A DNA stretch of 64,000 nucleotides from Bog-532 sp963828445 (GTDB taxonomy: Bacteria; Actinomycetota; Actinomycetes; Streptosporangiales; Streptosporangiaceae). The stretch's first letter is position 1. The number at the start of each line of letters is the position of its first letter. This document shows positions 29,939 to 39,531 of the stretch, piece by piece. The notes below the pieces were generated by a model. The model ran no database searches, was not told the origin of the DNA, and saw only the letters and a list, made by a program, of their open reading frames with translations. The stretch lies in the NCBI GenBank assembly GCA_963828445.1, contig CAWHFP010000008.1, positions 124,001 to 188,000 on the forward strand. The letters are read 5' to 3'. Position numbers and translations under genes: made by a program.

Positions 29939-30162
29939 TCGTGCTCGGCTCCGAATTACAACGACTGGGTTACCCTGGCCACCGCCGTCTGGACTCCGCG
30001 GCGGACTGTGGTTACTTTCAGCTACTGTTCAACTACGCTCCGTGCCTGGACTTCTGCAGGCGGCCGGCCCAGTCGAATGTCCCTCCGCGCGGGCCCGTCC
30101 GGTGCATCGGCATCGGCAACACGCCCGTGCGGGCTGTTGCTTCGCGACTGAAGGAATGGTTC

Positions 30163-30489
30163 ATGACTCACGAAGACCCGGAAATCCAGCCGGCCGCGTC
30201 CGCGGCGAAAGCGCGCCTGTCCCGCCGCGGCCTGCTCCGCGGCGCGGGCGGTATAGGCATCGCCGGCGTGGCGGGCGGCCTGCTCATTGACGCCGGCACG
30301 GCCTCCGCCGCGACCACGAGTACCGCGTCCGCCAGCCACGCACCGGCATCGGCCAGCGGTCCGCTGGTCGCGCACGTCTACGACATCAGGACCGGCGAAG
30401 TGGATCTCTTCACCGGTGAGGAGCACGTGCGTGTGCACAACCCGGCCCTGGCCCGGGCGCTGACTCAGGCCGCGACCACCGGCCGCTGA
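30163..30489 (+). CDS. Small Tat-signal protein, possible export escort for the DUF4331 protein
   Basis: A 108-residue protein starting at ATG 30163 (GAAGGA upstream). A Tat signal (SRRGLLRGAGGIGIAGVAGGLL) is followed by a ~60-residue mature part (GPLVAHVYDIRTGEVDLFTGEEHVRVHNPAL) with no catalytic motif. It lies 35 bp before a DUF4331 gene that has no signal peptide. I do not recognise a named family. Confidence 0.7.
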   Translation: MTHEDPEIQPAASAAKARLSRRGLLRGAGGIGIAGVAGGLLIDAGTASAATTSTASASHAPASASGPLVAHVYDIRTGEVDLFTGEEHVRVHNPALARALTQAATTGR

Positions 30490-30524
30490 CCGTCTCACTC
30501 CAACGAATATCTGAGGTCCAGGGA

Positions 30525-31948
30525 ATGTCATCGCACAAGGAAGCGCCGGGCATCGTCAACGACGCCGCGGCCGACAACACCGATGTGTACGCGTTCGTGT
30601 CTCCGGACGATCCGAGCACGGTCACGCTGATCGCGAACTTCGTCCCGCTCGAGGACCCCGACGGCGGCCCCAACTTCTTCGAGTTCGGCGACGACGTGCT
30701 GTACGAAATCCACGTCAGCAACTCGGGCACCGCCCGGCCGGACATCAGTTACCAGTTCCGCTTCCGCACCGAGATCCGGAACGAGAACACGTTCCTGTAC
30801 AACACCGGGCCGATCACGTCGCTGAACAGCGCCAACTGGAACCGCCGCCAGTTCTACTCGATGGCCCGGGTGGACCGGCGCGGCAAGCAGACCCTGGTAT
30901 CCGACGCCCCGTGCCCGCCGTGCAACATCGGCCCCGGCTCCACCCCGAACTACGCCGCGCTGGCCACGGCGGCGGTGACCAAGCTCCGCGGGGGCGGCCA
31001 GGTGTTCGCCGGGCAGCGGGCCGAGGGCTTCTACGTCGATCTCGGGGCCATCTTCGACCTCGGGGACCTGCGGCCGTTCCAGCAGCTGAACGCGTTCAAC
31101 AAGATGCCGGCGTCCGGGGGCATCAACTCCACCAAGGAAAAGAACATCCACTCGATCGTGCTGCAGGTGCCGAAGAGCCAGCTCTCGGCCAAGCATGACA
31201 ACTGGAAGGACTCCCGGGCCACGATCGGCGTCTGGGCCAGCGCCAGCCGCCAGAAGACGCGGCTGTACAACACGCCCAGGGCCGGGGAAGTCACCAACGT
31301 CGGCCCGTTCACGCAGGTCTCCCGTCAGGCCAACCCGCTGTTCAACGAGGTCCTCAACCCGCTGGGCAAGAAGGACCTGTTCAACGCTACGCAGCCGCAC
31401 AACGACAGCCAGTTCGCCCAGGGGGTCGCCCACCCGGAGCTGTCGACGCTGCTGCCCGTGCTCTATCCGGGCGTGTTCCCGCACCTGGACAAGCTCAACA
31501 AGTCGGGCAAACCCCGTGCCGACCTGGAGGCGATCCTGCTCACCGGCATCCCGGCCGGCGTCGTCAAGGCTTCCAGAACTACACCGGCCCGACCCAGGCC
31601 GACATGCTGCGGCTGAACCTGGCGATCCCGCCGACCACCAGCAACCCGTCCAACCTCGGGCTGATCGGCGGGGACCCGGCCGGCTACCCGAACGGGCGTC
31701 GCGTGTTCGACGACGTCACCACGATCGAGCTCCGGGCGCTGGCCGGGGCGACGTATCCGCTGATCGACAAGACCTACAAGCCCGACGCGGCGGCCGGGGC
31801 GATCACCCCGGGCCTGACGTCTTCCAACACCGACGTCACCGCGGAGAACACCGAGCACTACCTGCCCACCTTCCCCTACCTGGGTGTCCCGCACGCCGGC
31901 TACGACGTGCCGCTCGACAACACCCCGGCCAAGGTCAGCAGCTACTAG
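30525..31948 (+). CDS. DUF4331 domain protein (frameshifted)
   Basis: A ~474-residue beta-rich protein beginning MSSHKEAPGIVNDAAADNTDVYAFVSPDDP, the signature opening of DUF4331. A missing G near 31571 shifts the frame; the reading continues FQNYTGPTQADMLRLNLAIPP to the conserved end (YLPTFPYLGVPHAGYDVPLDN). No signal peptide is present although homologues are often associated with the envelope. The preceding small Tat-signal protein may carry it out. Function unknown. Confidence 0.85.
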
Positions 31949-32022
31949 CGCACGAGCTGTCCCCGCCCGGCGCATCCGGCCGGGCGGGGACGTCAGCGCC
32001 GGTGCCGATACGGACGGAAGCG

Positions 32023-32399
32023 ATGACCGAGCAGTCAGCTCATGCCACCCAGGCCGCGGTGATCCTCGACATCGGCGGGGAGGTCGGCGCTCTGGTTCTG
32101 TACACCGGCGCCGAGGACGACATGGCCGAGATCGAGATCAGCCCCGGCACCGACCCGGCCGCACCACGCAGCCACAATCAGGTCCACCCGCGGCGGGCCC
32201 CGGCCGGTACCGTCTACAGCGCCGTCTATCCGGCTCTGGCCGCGGGTGAGTACACGCTCTGGCGGGATGAGCACACCCCGGAAGCCACGGTCGTCATCCG
32301 GGGGGGCCAGGTCACCGAGCATCGGCTGTCGGCCCCGCTCGGGGCCCGGCGCCACTCCCATGAGCACGGCGGGCACCGGCACGCCCATGGGGGCGATAG
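32023..32399 (+). CDS. Small beta-rich protein found beside DUF4331 (3' end uncertain)
   Basis: The start is ATG 32023 behind CGGAAG. The sequence VILDIGGEVGALVLYTGAEDDMAEIEISP ... GEYTLWRDEHTPEATVVIRGGQVTEH is a short conserved actinomycete protein, sometimes labelled phospholipase without evidence. A His-rich tail (HSHEHGGHRHAHGG) follows. The open frame runs on to 32511 into the convergent gene. I place the likely end near the TAG at 32397, which would need one frameshift. Confidence 0.6.
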
Positions 32400-32408
32400 G
32401 CGCCGGCG

Positions 32409-33358
32409 TCAGGAGGCTCCCGCGTCCATCAGGCCCGGGGCGTCGAACCGCACGGTGACCAGCGACTTGCCGCTGGCAGTACGGGCTACGGCCACCGCGG
32501 CCGGCCGGTAGGCCCCTGCTGGGCATGCAGGAACGCCAGCACCGCTGAAATGCCCGCGGGCGAGCTGGCGCCGATCTCGGCCCCGCGCAGCGGAACCGCC
32601 GGGCTGGCCTCCGGCTGCGGCGCATCGAACGCCAGCAGCCGGACCGGCATCCCGGCCGCGAGTACCGACAGGGTCGCCAGCAGGCGGGAGTCGGCCCCTC
32701 CGGCCAGCAGGACGGCGCGGGCGGCCGGTGCGACCTGGATGTTCTGGTCCCGGAGCAACTGCGCTCCGGCCGAGACGAGGAAGGCGTGCTCGGCGGTGAG
32801 CCGGGCGTTGAAGGCGGCGGCGCCGTCCGGGGCGGTCATGCGGACCTCGACCCGATCGGCCCCGGAGCCGAAGCCCGCGATCACCAGCGGCGCGAAGGCC
32901 GTGGCCAGGCTGGTCCCGAACTGGTGCCGCAGGGCCGGCGTGGAGACGACCAGACCGGAACCCAGCGGACGGCCGGCCGCCGGCGGCAGCGTCCTCAGCT
33001 GGGTGGCCGGAATGCTGGTCTCCCGCAGTTGCCGGCACATCGCTGGATCGCACGAGACCGTCACGCCCGGGCTCACCTGCTGGGCGATCCACGCCGCGGC
33101 CTGCGCGCGGTTCGCCGCCCCCGGCTGCGGCGGGGCGAACGGCCCCGGCTGCCCGGCTCCGGCCGCGGCCAGCGCGCCGCCGATCACGATCGACAGGGCA
33201 CAGAGCGCGCCCAGGGTGACCGTCCACCGCTGCCTGCGGCTGGCCTGGCCCCATCCGACCGCGCGGCGGAGGCCGAACCACGGGCGGGTCACGAGCACGG
33301 CCATCGTCAGCTGAAGGCGCCGGGCCGCCGACGGTGCGTATCCGCTCATATCTGGCAT
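32409..33358 (-). CDS. Single-pass membrane protein of unknown function (frameshifted)
   Basis: A ~315-residue protein with a short cytoplasmic N-terminus (MPDMSGYAPSAARRLQ), one TM helix (LGALCALSIVIGGALAAAGAG) and an extracytoplasmic alpha/beta domain (WIAQQVSPGVTVSCDPAMCRQL, LLAGGADSRLLATLSVLAAGMPVRLLAFD). The frame breaks near 32510; the end ASGKSLVTVRFDAPGLMDAGAS is in the adjacent frame. No family recognised. Confidence 0.6.
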
Positions 33359-33529
33359 TCGGGCCGGACCGGCAGCCAGATTGGTCAGGAATCAGCCGGT
33401 TCTCGGCCACTCCTTGGCCTGGGCCTGGCCAGAAAATCGTGACCCGGCGCAATCCAAGCCCCCAAACGCGACGAATACCCCGTACAGCACGATCTCAGCC
33501 ACCATGGCATCGATTGGCGGGGCGTCCCC

Positions 33530-34903
33530 ATGCGGTCCACGCGCGTACGACCGGTCACGCTGATCCTGGCCACCGGTTTCTTCCTCATCTTCAGCGGCGT
33601 CACCGCCATCGTCATGGCCGTCGCGTCGTCGGCTTCGGCCACGCCGTCGCCGCCTGTTGGCGTCCAGCCGGCCACGCCGTCGGCCTCGGCCACGCGGTCG
33701 CCGGGCGGGGCGCCCAGCACAGCAGGCGCCGGGGCAGCCGGCGACGAGCACCCCGGCCGCGCCGTCCAGCCCGGCTCGATCGTCCGGCCCGGCCGTCACA
33801 CCGTCCGCGCCGCGCCGCGCCGAGCAGCACCAGCAGTCCCGCGGCTTCCTCCCCCGGGCGGGCCGGTGGTCAGCCGGCACGGTTCTTCGCCTTCATCGCC
33901 ATCAGCCACGCCCAGCCCGGCACGCTCGGGCACGCCCGCGCCCTCCAGGGCGGCACCGGCCAAGCCTTCCGTGACCGTCTCGGCGTCGGCGACGAACGTG
34001 CCGCCGGGCGGCACGATCCTGTTCGGGATCTTCGCGTCGGCCGGTTCCTGGGAGGCCGGCGAGATCACGACCGCGCTGACCACCAGCTCGAAGGCACCGG
34101 CGTTCAGCGCGCCGGAGTTCACGATCGCGGGTTGCACCTGCCACCTGGCCAGCGCCAGCTACGAGCTGACCCTGCCGGCCGGACCACCGGCCGGGCCGCA
34201 GATCGAAGCGCGGGTCAGCGTGCCCACGACCGCCCCGGCCGGGGAGACGATCCGGTTCTCCGCCACCGTCTCCGTCGCCAACGGGAGCGGTTCACCACTG
34301 ACCGCCACGGACAGCGCCCCCGCGGTCACCGTGGCGGCGGCGCCGCATCGCCGGGCCCGCTGCCAGCCCGAAGTCACCAGCGGCCTCCTCGTCCCGGGGT
34401 TCGACGGCGGGGGGCTCGTCTTCGGGTGGCTCATCGTCGGGTGGCTCATCGTCGGGTGGCTCGTCGTCCGGCGGCTCGGCTTCGGGCGGCTCGGCTTCGG
34501 GCAACCTGGGCGGGACGGCATCCGGCCCACTGGGAACGGCCAGCGGCGCTCGGCGCGGCGTTGACCGGCGGCGTCGGCGCGGCGGCCATACCGATCGGGG
34601 CACTCCCGATCATCGGTTCCGGCGCGTCTGGGCGCACGATCAACGTTCCGGCGGGCAGCGCGGCCAACCTGTTCCCGCAGATCACCCCGTCCTCGGCCCC
34701 CAGCCACGGTGCCGACAACGGGGCCCGGCGCCCAGCCGGGCCAAGGAGCCGTGGCCGCCGCCGCGACCAGCCCGATCTCGCTGACCGGCACCCAGCTCGG
34801 GTCACAGATCATCGGCCTGATCGTCCTGCTGCTCGGCGTGGCGGTCGTGGCCACCGGTGTCTCGGTGCGCAAGGTACAGGCCGCCGGGAAGCCCAGCACC
34901 TAG
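33530..34903 (+). CDS. Surface-anchored protein: signal/TM, Ig-like domain, Gly-Ser linker, C-terminal TM (several frameshifts)
   Basis: The N-terminus has a TM or signal segment (LILATGFFLIFSGVTAIVMAVA) and a Pro/Ser/Ala-rich stalk, then an Ig-like domain (SVTVSASATNVPPGGTILF ... TIRFSATVSVANGSGSPL). After that the frame must change to give a GGSSS-type linker (34413-34502), then VGAAAIPIGALPIIGSG, and a last frame ending in a TM helix with a basic tail (IIGLIVLLLGVAVVATGVSVRKVQ). At least three frame changes are needed, so exact joins are uncertain. The overall layout is that of a wall-spanning membrane-anchored protein. Confidence 0.5.
34413..34502 (+). repeat. 15-bp tandem repeat encoding a Gly-Ser linker
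   Basis: Six units of GGCTCATCGTCGGGT type encode GSSSG/GSASG pentapeptides. Repeats like this are prone to length change and to read errors, fitting the frameshifts in this gene. Confidence 0.75.
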
Positions 34904-35007
34904 CGCCACTCCCCCGGCGGCGGCAGCACTCCCCGGCGGCCAGGGCCGGGGCCGGGGTCGCGGTAAATCAGGTGCGGTCAGTGCGGGCCAGCGGCTAGGA
35001 CTGGGCT

Positions 35008-35550
35008 ATGCCGGAGCTGATTCTGCCCGATGGCCGGGTGCAACTGTCGTTCCTGACCGCGATGAAGGAGTTTCAGGCCGAGGGGCGGGGTGGGCCGTCG
35101 GACAACCACTCGATGCTCGGCCGCGAGATCCAGCTGTGGGGCGACCGGTGGGAGGACCCGGCCGTGTTCGCGGAGTACGCCGCCTGGCTGCGGGCGGACG
35201 CGCGGGAGGGCTCGACGCGGCCGCCCGGGTTCGTGCCCGCGACCACGATGTGGTGGGCCGACCGCGACGAGTATCTGGGGCGGATCACTATCCGGCACCG
35301 GCTCACGCCGTCGTTGCTGCTGGTGGGCGGGCACATCGGCTACGACGTCCGGCCGTCGGCCCGCCGCCGCGGCCACGCCACCCTGATGCTGGCCGCGGCC
35401 CTGCCGGTGGCCCGCGGCCTGGGTATTGACCGGGCCCTGCTCACCTGCCATACCGGCAACATCGGGTCGCGGAAGGTCATCGAGGCCAACGGCGGCGTGC
35501 TGGAAGACGAACGCGACGGCATGCTCCGGTTCTGGGCCCCGACCGGGTGA
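35008..35550 (+). CDS. GNAT family N-acetyltransferase
   Basis: A 180-residue GNAT. Motif A for acetyl-CoA is VRPSARRRGHATLML. Later, LLTCHTGNIGSRKVIEANGGVLEDER matches the C-terminal GNAT signature (N-x-x-S-RKVIE-x-NGG). The substrate is unknown. It is a free-standing gene upstream of the oxidase gene. Confidence 0.88.
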   Translation: MPELILPDGRVQLSFLTAMKEFQAEGRGGPSDNHSMLGREIQLWGDRWEDPAVFAEYAAWLRADAREGSTRPPGFVPATTMWWADRDEYLGRITIRHRLTPSLLLVGGHIGYDVRPSARRRGHATLMLAAALPVARGLGIDRALLTCHTGNIGSRKVIEANGGVLEDERDGMLRFWAPTG

Positions 35551-35625
35551 CGGGGCCGCTGGCCGGGAGGGCCGACCGGTCCGGAGGGCCCACTGGCCGA
35601 GAGGCTGGCGGGCCGGTAGGAGAGC

Positions 35626-36587
35626 ATGGGCTGCATGCGGGTGACGGTGCTGGGCGCGGGGGCGGTGGGGCTGACCACGGCGATCCGGCTGCTGGAAGCG
35701 GGCTGCGACGTGCGGGTGGTGACGGCGGCGCCGATCGAGGCGACGACCTCCTGGATCACGGCCGGGATCTGGTTCCCGACCCACGTGGGGCCGCCGGACC
35801 GGGTTGCGGCGTGGGGGGCCGGACCTTCGATGTGCTGGCGGAGCAGGCCCGGGAGGCGGTGCCGGGCGTGGTGATGCGGGAGTCGCTGGCCCTGTACCGG
35901 GAGCCGCCGGGGCGGCCGGACTGGACGGCGGCGGTGGGGCCGGTGCGGGACGCCCCGCCTGGCGAACTTCCGGCCGGGTACCGGTACGGGCTGCGGTTCG
36001 CGGTGCCGCAGGCCGAGATGCCGGTGTACCAGCCCTGGCTGGCCGAGCAGGTGCGGGAGCGGGGCGGCGAGATCGTCCGGCAGCAGGTCGGTGACCTGGC
36101 CGAGCTGGGTCGGGAAGGGCTGGACGCGGTGGTCAACTGTCCTGGGCTAGGGGCCAGGGAACTGGTCGGCGACCGGTCCGTGTATCCCGTGCGGGGGCAG
36201 ATCGTGCGGGTCCGGAATCCCGGGGTGACCATGTCGGTGCGGGATGAGCACCACCCGGCCGGACGGGCCTACGTGCACCCGCGGAGCACCGATTGCATCC
36301 TGGGCGGGACGCTGGAGGAGGATCAGTGGGACACGACTCCGGACCCGGCCACGGCCGAGTCGATTCTGGCTCGGTGTGCGGAGATCGTGCCGGAAGTGGC
36401 GGGGGCTGAGGTGATCGAGACCCTGGCTGGACTGCGGCCGGGGCGGCCGGAGGTGCGGCTCGAGGAAGGTGAGCCGCTGGCGGGTGGAGTCCGGGTGCTG
36501 CACAACTACGGGCACGGCGGGGCTGGCATCACGTTGAGCTGGGGCTGCGCCGAGCACGTCGTAACGCTGTTGCGCCCCTCAGGGTAG
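35626..36587 (+). CDS. D-amino-acid-oxidase-like FAD enzyme (frameshifted)
   Basis: About 320 residues, FAD-dependent, predicted to oxidise D-amino acids to 2-oxo acids. The start ATG 35626 has GGAGAG upstream. The N-terminus carries the dinucleotide motif VTVLGAGAVGLTTAIRLLEAG and SWITAGIWFP. A missing G in the G6 run near 35815 breaks the frame, which resumes RTFDVLAEQAREAVPGVV. The C-terminal half has the conserved CPGLGARELVGD, YPVRGQIVRV and NYGHGGAGITLSWGCA motifs of DAO. It is convergent (9-bp overlap) with the cyclase-like gene. Confidence 0.85.
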
Positions 36588-37145
36588 TGATGGGCGCTCA
36601 GGTCGGGGGACGAAGATCCAGGCCACGTCGTGCGGGTCGCGGCCGTGATCGCCGAGGTCAACGCGGCGGAACTGGTCAACGGGCAGCCAGTAGTCGATGT
36701 CTTCGAACACCGGAGCCGATAGCAGGACCGCAAGGTGAGCCCGCGGATGTTCGGCCAGGGCCGCTCGTAATGGCGTGCTTTCCGCCAGCTGCCCAACCTT
36801 GGCGATGGCCTTCCCGCCATAGCCACCGGCCGTGAGGAGCGTGGTGACGCCCTCGTGAAAAGCGAGCCGAAACCGAATATTCAGCCCGTTGAGAGCCTGA
36901 AACAGGCCCGACACCAGCGACGAAATCACCTGGGGTTCGTTAATGCCGACGGGAAAGACCCCGATTTGCCCGGCGCCACGCTGGGCCAGCAGCGTCCGGC
37001 CAAGTCCCAGTGAAGCGCAAACCTCGGCAAACGCCGCAGTCCCACGTTTCTGGGCCAGGGCCCGTCGGCTGGCGTCGTCCCCGCTGGTCAGATCGATGTC
37101 GTAGGCGACGCACAGGCGCCGGATGGCGGGGAGGTCGTCATTCAT
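36579..37145 (-). CDS. Degenerate class III nucleotide-cyclase homologue, paired with the Crp regulator
   Basis: A 188-residue protein with a compact class III cyclase-like fold (VAYDIDLTS as the first metal-site strand; RFRLAFHEGVTTLL; GKAIAKVGQLAES; AHLAVLLSAPVFED; VAWIFVPRP). The usual second metal motif GDG reads GAGQIGVFP here, so the second metal Asp is replaced by Ala and the transition-state Asn is absent. Catalysis is doubtful; ligand binding or regulation is more likely. It lies 37 bp downstream of a Crp/Fnr gene in one operon and is distantly paralogous to the cyclase-like protein at 41482. Confidence 0.65.
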   Translation of the reverse strand: MNDDLPAIRRLCVAYDIDLTSGDDASRRALAQKRGTAAFAEVCASLGLGRTLLAQRGAGQIGVFPVGINEPQVISSLVSGLFQALNGLNIRFRLAFHEGVTTLLTAGGYGGKAIAKVGQLAESTPLRAALAEHPRAHLAVLLSAPVFEDIDYWLPVDQFRRVDLGDHGRDPHDVAWIFVPRPERPSLP

Positions 37146-37182
37146 GCCTTAACTGTGCCCGGCAGGCGATAATCACATCCCG

Positions 37183-37920
37183 TCAATTGACGGGTTTCCG
37201 GTTGCTTTGCCGAGCACCCGGCACTAAATCCAGCGCGTCAGGATTGGTAATCACGATCTGCCGATAGCCGGTCTCTACTACTCCGTCAAGCCGAAGCTCC
37301 CGCAGCGCCTTCTGGACCGAAGGCTCCGACGCGCCGACCATTGCCGCAAACTCAGGCTGAGTGAGCTCATACTGCAGCACGATGCCGTTAGCCGCGGGCT
37401 GGCCATAAAGCCGTCCCAGCTCACTCAGCACCCGGGCGAGGCGAGTCTTCACCGGCAGGCCACTGAAATCGATCCGCCGCCGGGTGGCCCATCGCAGTTC
37501 GTTGGACAGGGACCGGCACACCGCGACGGCTACGTCGGACCGGCGGTAGAGGAACGTGAGGAAGTCCTGCTGGCTCAGCACTCGGGCAGTGGTCACGCCG
37601 GCGCTGATCACCGTGGCCGAGCGAGGCCCGTTGTCCAGCGCGGCCTGCTCGCCAATGAGCGCGCCGCCGATGCGCAGGGACAACAGGGCCTGGCCACCTT
37701 CCTCGGTCAAGCCGACTATTTTGACCCAGCCGTCCACCAGGACCACGACAAAGGTGGTGGGGTCGCCCTCCCCCATGAGGGTTTCATCGGCCGCGTATTG
37801 CCGAGACCGGCCGAGAGCCAGCAGTTCTTCCCGCGCGTCTTCGGCCAGCAGGCCGAGAAACGTCTGCGGCGGCCAATTCACCGGCCGCAGGTCCGGGCGT
37901 CCATCATCGTGGTAAGTCAT
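37183..37920 (-). CDS. Crp/Fnr-family regulator with intact cyclic-nucleotide-binding cassette
   Basis: A 245-residue regulator starting at ATG 37920. The N-terminal cNMP-binding domain has a phosphate-binding cassette IGEQAALDNGPRSATV with the key Glu and Arg. A dimerisation helix (VCRSLSNELRWATRRR) and a C-terminal winged helix (LTQPEFAAMVGASEPSVQKALREL) follow. It is co-transcribed with a cyclase homologue and divergent from an operon holding a Pycsar-effector-like protein and another cyclase-like protein. It is a plausible sensor of the nucleotide signal of this locus. Confidence 0.88.
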   Translation of the reverse strand: MTYHDDGRPDLRPVNWPPQTFLGLLAEDAREELLALGRSRQYAADETLMGEGDPTTFVVVLVDGWVKIVGLTEEGGQALLSLRIGGALIGEQAALDNGPRSATVISAGVTTARVLSQQDFLTFLYRRSDVAVAVCRSLSNELRWATRRRIDFSGLPVKTRLARVLSELGRLYGQPAANGIVLQYELTQPEFAAMVGASEPSVQKALRELRLDGVVETGYRQIVITNPDALDLVPGARQSNRKPVN

Positions 37921-37983
37921 GCCCGTCTCGCCCCTCCATCGGGTAGGTGTACCGCCCGAATATCGGCGATCAGGGCAAATCGC

Positions 37984-37997
37984 GATACCTGCGTATC
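37984..37997. promoter_or_regulatory. Dyad in the divergent promoter region of the cyclic-nucleotide cassette
   Basis: GATAC-CTGC-GTATC is a perfect 5-bp inverted repeat between the divergent Crp and zinc-ribbon genes. It is a candidate Crp-family operator. The flanking region (37921-38090) is relatively AT-rich and has no ORF. Confidence 0.35.
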
Positions 37998-38090
37998 TGG
38001 ACCGAATGTACCCAGAATCCGTAATCCAATGTGGTTCGGTCATGGCCTCCTGATTTTTGCTGAAGCAGTGAACGGCAGGAGGAGGCAGCC

Positions 38091-38903
38091 GTGGGGCAAC
38101 GGACCGGAACAAATGCGGCTGATGAGACTGGTGAGCAGAATGAGTGCCCGCACTGCGGCAGCCAGATCCGGCCAGGCACTCGATTCTGCACCCGATGCGG
38201 ATTCGAGCTGGGACCAGACCGACGCCCGCAGGGGCCAGGTGCGGCCGAGGAAGTACAACGCGCGTGGGCGACGCGTATCCTGATCGGCGCCATTGTCGCC
38301 GCCGGTTTGGTCGTCGGGATCACTTTTGTGACCCATCCGTTCGGCCACGGGCATCCAGCAGCCGAGGCATCCCCGGGCCGATCGGCGGCTGCATCTCCGC
38401 CCACCGCCTCGCCGTCGCCGTCAGTGTCGGCCTCGGTTTCGGCGCCCTCCATCACGGAACGGCAAGCAGCGGCGAACCTCGCGGTGCTGCTCGGCCAGAG
38501 CGGGAATGAACGCCAGGCGGTGAGCGCCGCGTTCAACGACGCTGACCAGTGCGGATCACGGCTGGACCAGGACGTTCAGACATTCCAGGGGGCCGCGGCA
38601 GCACATCAACACCTCCTGTACGAGCTGGCTCAGCTGCCCGGACTGGGTGTTCTCCCCCCGGCCATGGAGCAGGACCTGAGGGCCGGTTGGCAGGCTTCGG
38701 CCAGCGCCGACAGCGACTACGCCCAGTGGGCCCAGGACCAGCTCGCCGACGGGTGCACGGCCAACAGCCAGTCCGACCCGGGCTACAGGGCGGCCAACGC
38801 ACCCAACCAGCGAGCCACCGCGAATAAGACTGCCTTTGTCCGGCAGTGGAATCCGCTGGCCCGGGCCTACGGCCTGCCGACCTACTCGCAGGGCAATCTG
38901 TGA
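38091..38903 (+). CDS. Zinc-ribbon single-pass membrane protein, first gene of the PycTM-like operon
   Basis: A 270-residue protein from GTG 38091 (strong AGGAGG). A cytoplasmic zinc ribbon (CPHCGSQIRPGTRFCTRCG) is followed by one TM helix (ILIGAIVAAGLVVGITFV), a Ser/Pro-rich stalk and a helical outer domain (RQAAANLAVLLGQSGNERQAV ... CGSRLDQDVQTFQGAA). This layout is recurrent in actinomycetes but has no known activity. Its stop overlaps the next start (TGATG at 38901), so it is coupled to the Pycsar-effector-like gene and may be an envelope sensor. Confidence 0.7.
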   Translation: MGQRTGTNAADETGEQNECPHCGSQIRPGTRFCTRCGFELGPDRRPQGPGAAEEVQRAWATRILIGAIVAAGLVVGITFVTHPFGHGHPAAEASPGRSAAASPPTASPSPSVSASVSAPSITERQAAANLAVLLGQSGNERQAVSAAFNDADQCGSRLDQDVQTFQGAAAAHQHLLYELAQLPGLGVLPPAMEQDLRAGWQASASADSDYAQWAQDQLADGCTANSQSDPGYRAANAPNQRATANKTAFVRQWNPLARAYGLPTYSQGNL

Positions 38904-39502
38904 TGGGGGACGGGCCGCTGATCAACGGTTACGGTCTGCGGCGACGGGGCCGCTGGCTGGCCCCGGCCGCACCAACCCCGGTCACGCCCGGGAAAAGGGC
39001 CGTTGATTTCGCCTGGCGAGTCCATGACCTGCAGGCGAACTGGGCCAATCATGCCGACGTCAAGGCGTCGATCCTGCTTGTCCTCGAGGGAGGCGCGCTG
39101 TACGCGGTCGTCTCCGCGTTCAGCGCCGATGGCTTCCTCACCAGGCTCAACGGGCGAACAGGGCCCTTCGCCTTCGCCATCACGGCCGGTATCGGGGCGC
39201 TGCTGCTGGCCATCGGGGCCGCGGCCCTGGCCATCTTTCCCAGGCTCGGGCCCGGTCAGGAGGCGGGCCGCGCGTCGCACGCCATCTACTTCGGCGACCT
39301 CCGCCGCTGGTCGCCGGCTGAATTGGGCGGCCACCTCGTGGGCCTGGCTGAGGACGACGAACTCGAAATGCTCAGCCAGCAGCTCACCAGCATGGCCAGA
39401 CGGAACTGGGTCAAACACCGCTGGGTGCAGCTCTCCCTGGTGCTGTCCCTGACCGGAATCCTCATCATCGCCGTTTCCGCTTTGGTCTCGGCCACCAACT
39501 GA
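38903..39502 (+). CDS. Pycsar-effector-like membrane protein (PycTM / DUF5706 family)
   Basis: A 199-residue protein. The hallmark N-terminal segment VHDLQANWANHADVKASILL (A-D-x-K-A-S at the cytoplasmic edge of the first TM) is followed by helices LVLEGGALYAVVSAF and FAITAGIGALLLAIGAAALAIF. Then come IYFGDLRRWSPAEL, MLSQQLTSMARRNWVKHRWVQ and a final TM (LVLSLTGILIIAVSALV). This matches the family annotated as Pycsar system effectors, which damage the membrane after binding a cyclic pyrimidine nucleotide. It is coupled by TGATG to the zinc-ribbon gene and followed by a membrane protein and a cyclase-like gene. Confidence 0.75.
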   Translation: MGDGPLINGYGLRRRGRWLAPAAPTPVTPGKRAVDFAWRVHDLQANWANHADVKASILLVLEGGALYAVVSAFSADGFLTRLNGRTGPFAFAITAGIGALLLAIGAAALAIFPRLGPGQEAGRASHAIYFGDLRRWSPAELGGHLVGLAEDDELEMLSQQLTSMARRNWVKHRWVQLSLVLSLTGILIIAVSALVSATN

Positions 39503-39531
39503 ACGCCCGTCCCTGGTGAGCGGAGAATCTC

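Noticed and set aside
29008..30489. A single open frame joining TatC to a Tat-signal protein, which could be read as a novel fusion.
   Set aside because: Removing one C near 29870 gives a normal TatC end with a stop at 29909, and the second part has its own ribosome binding site and start at 30163.
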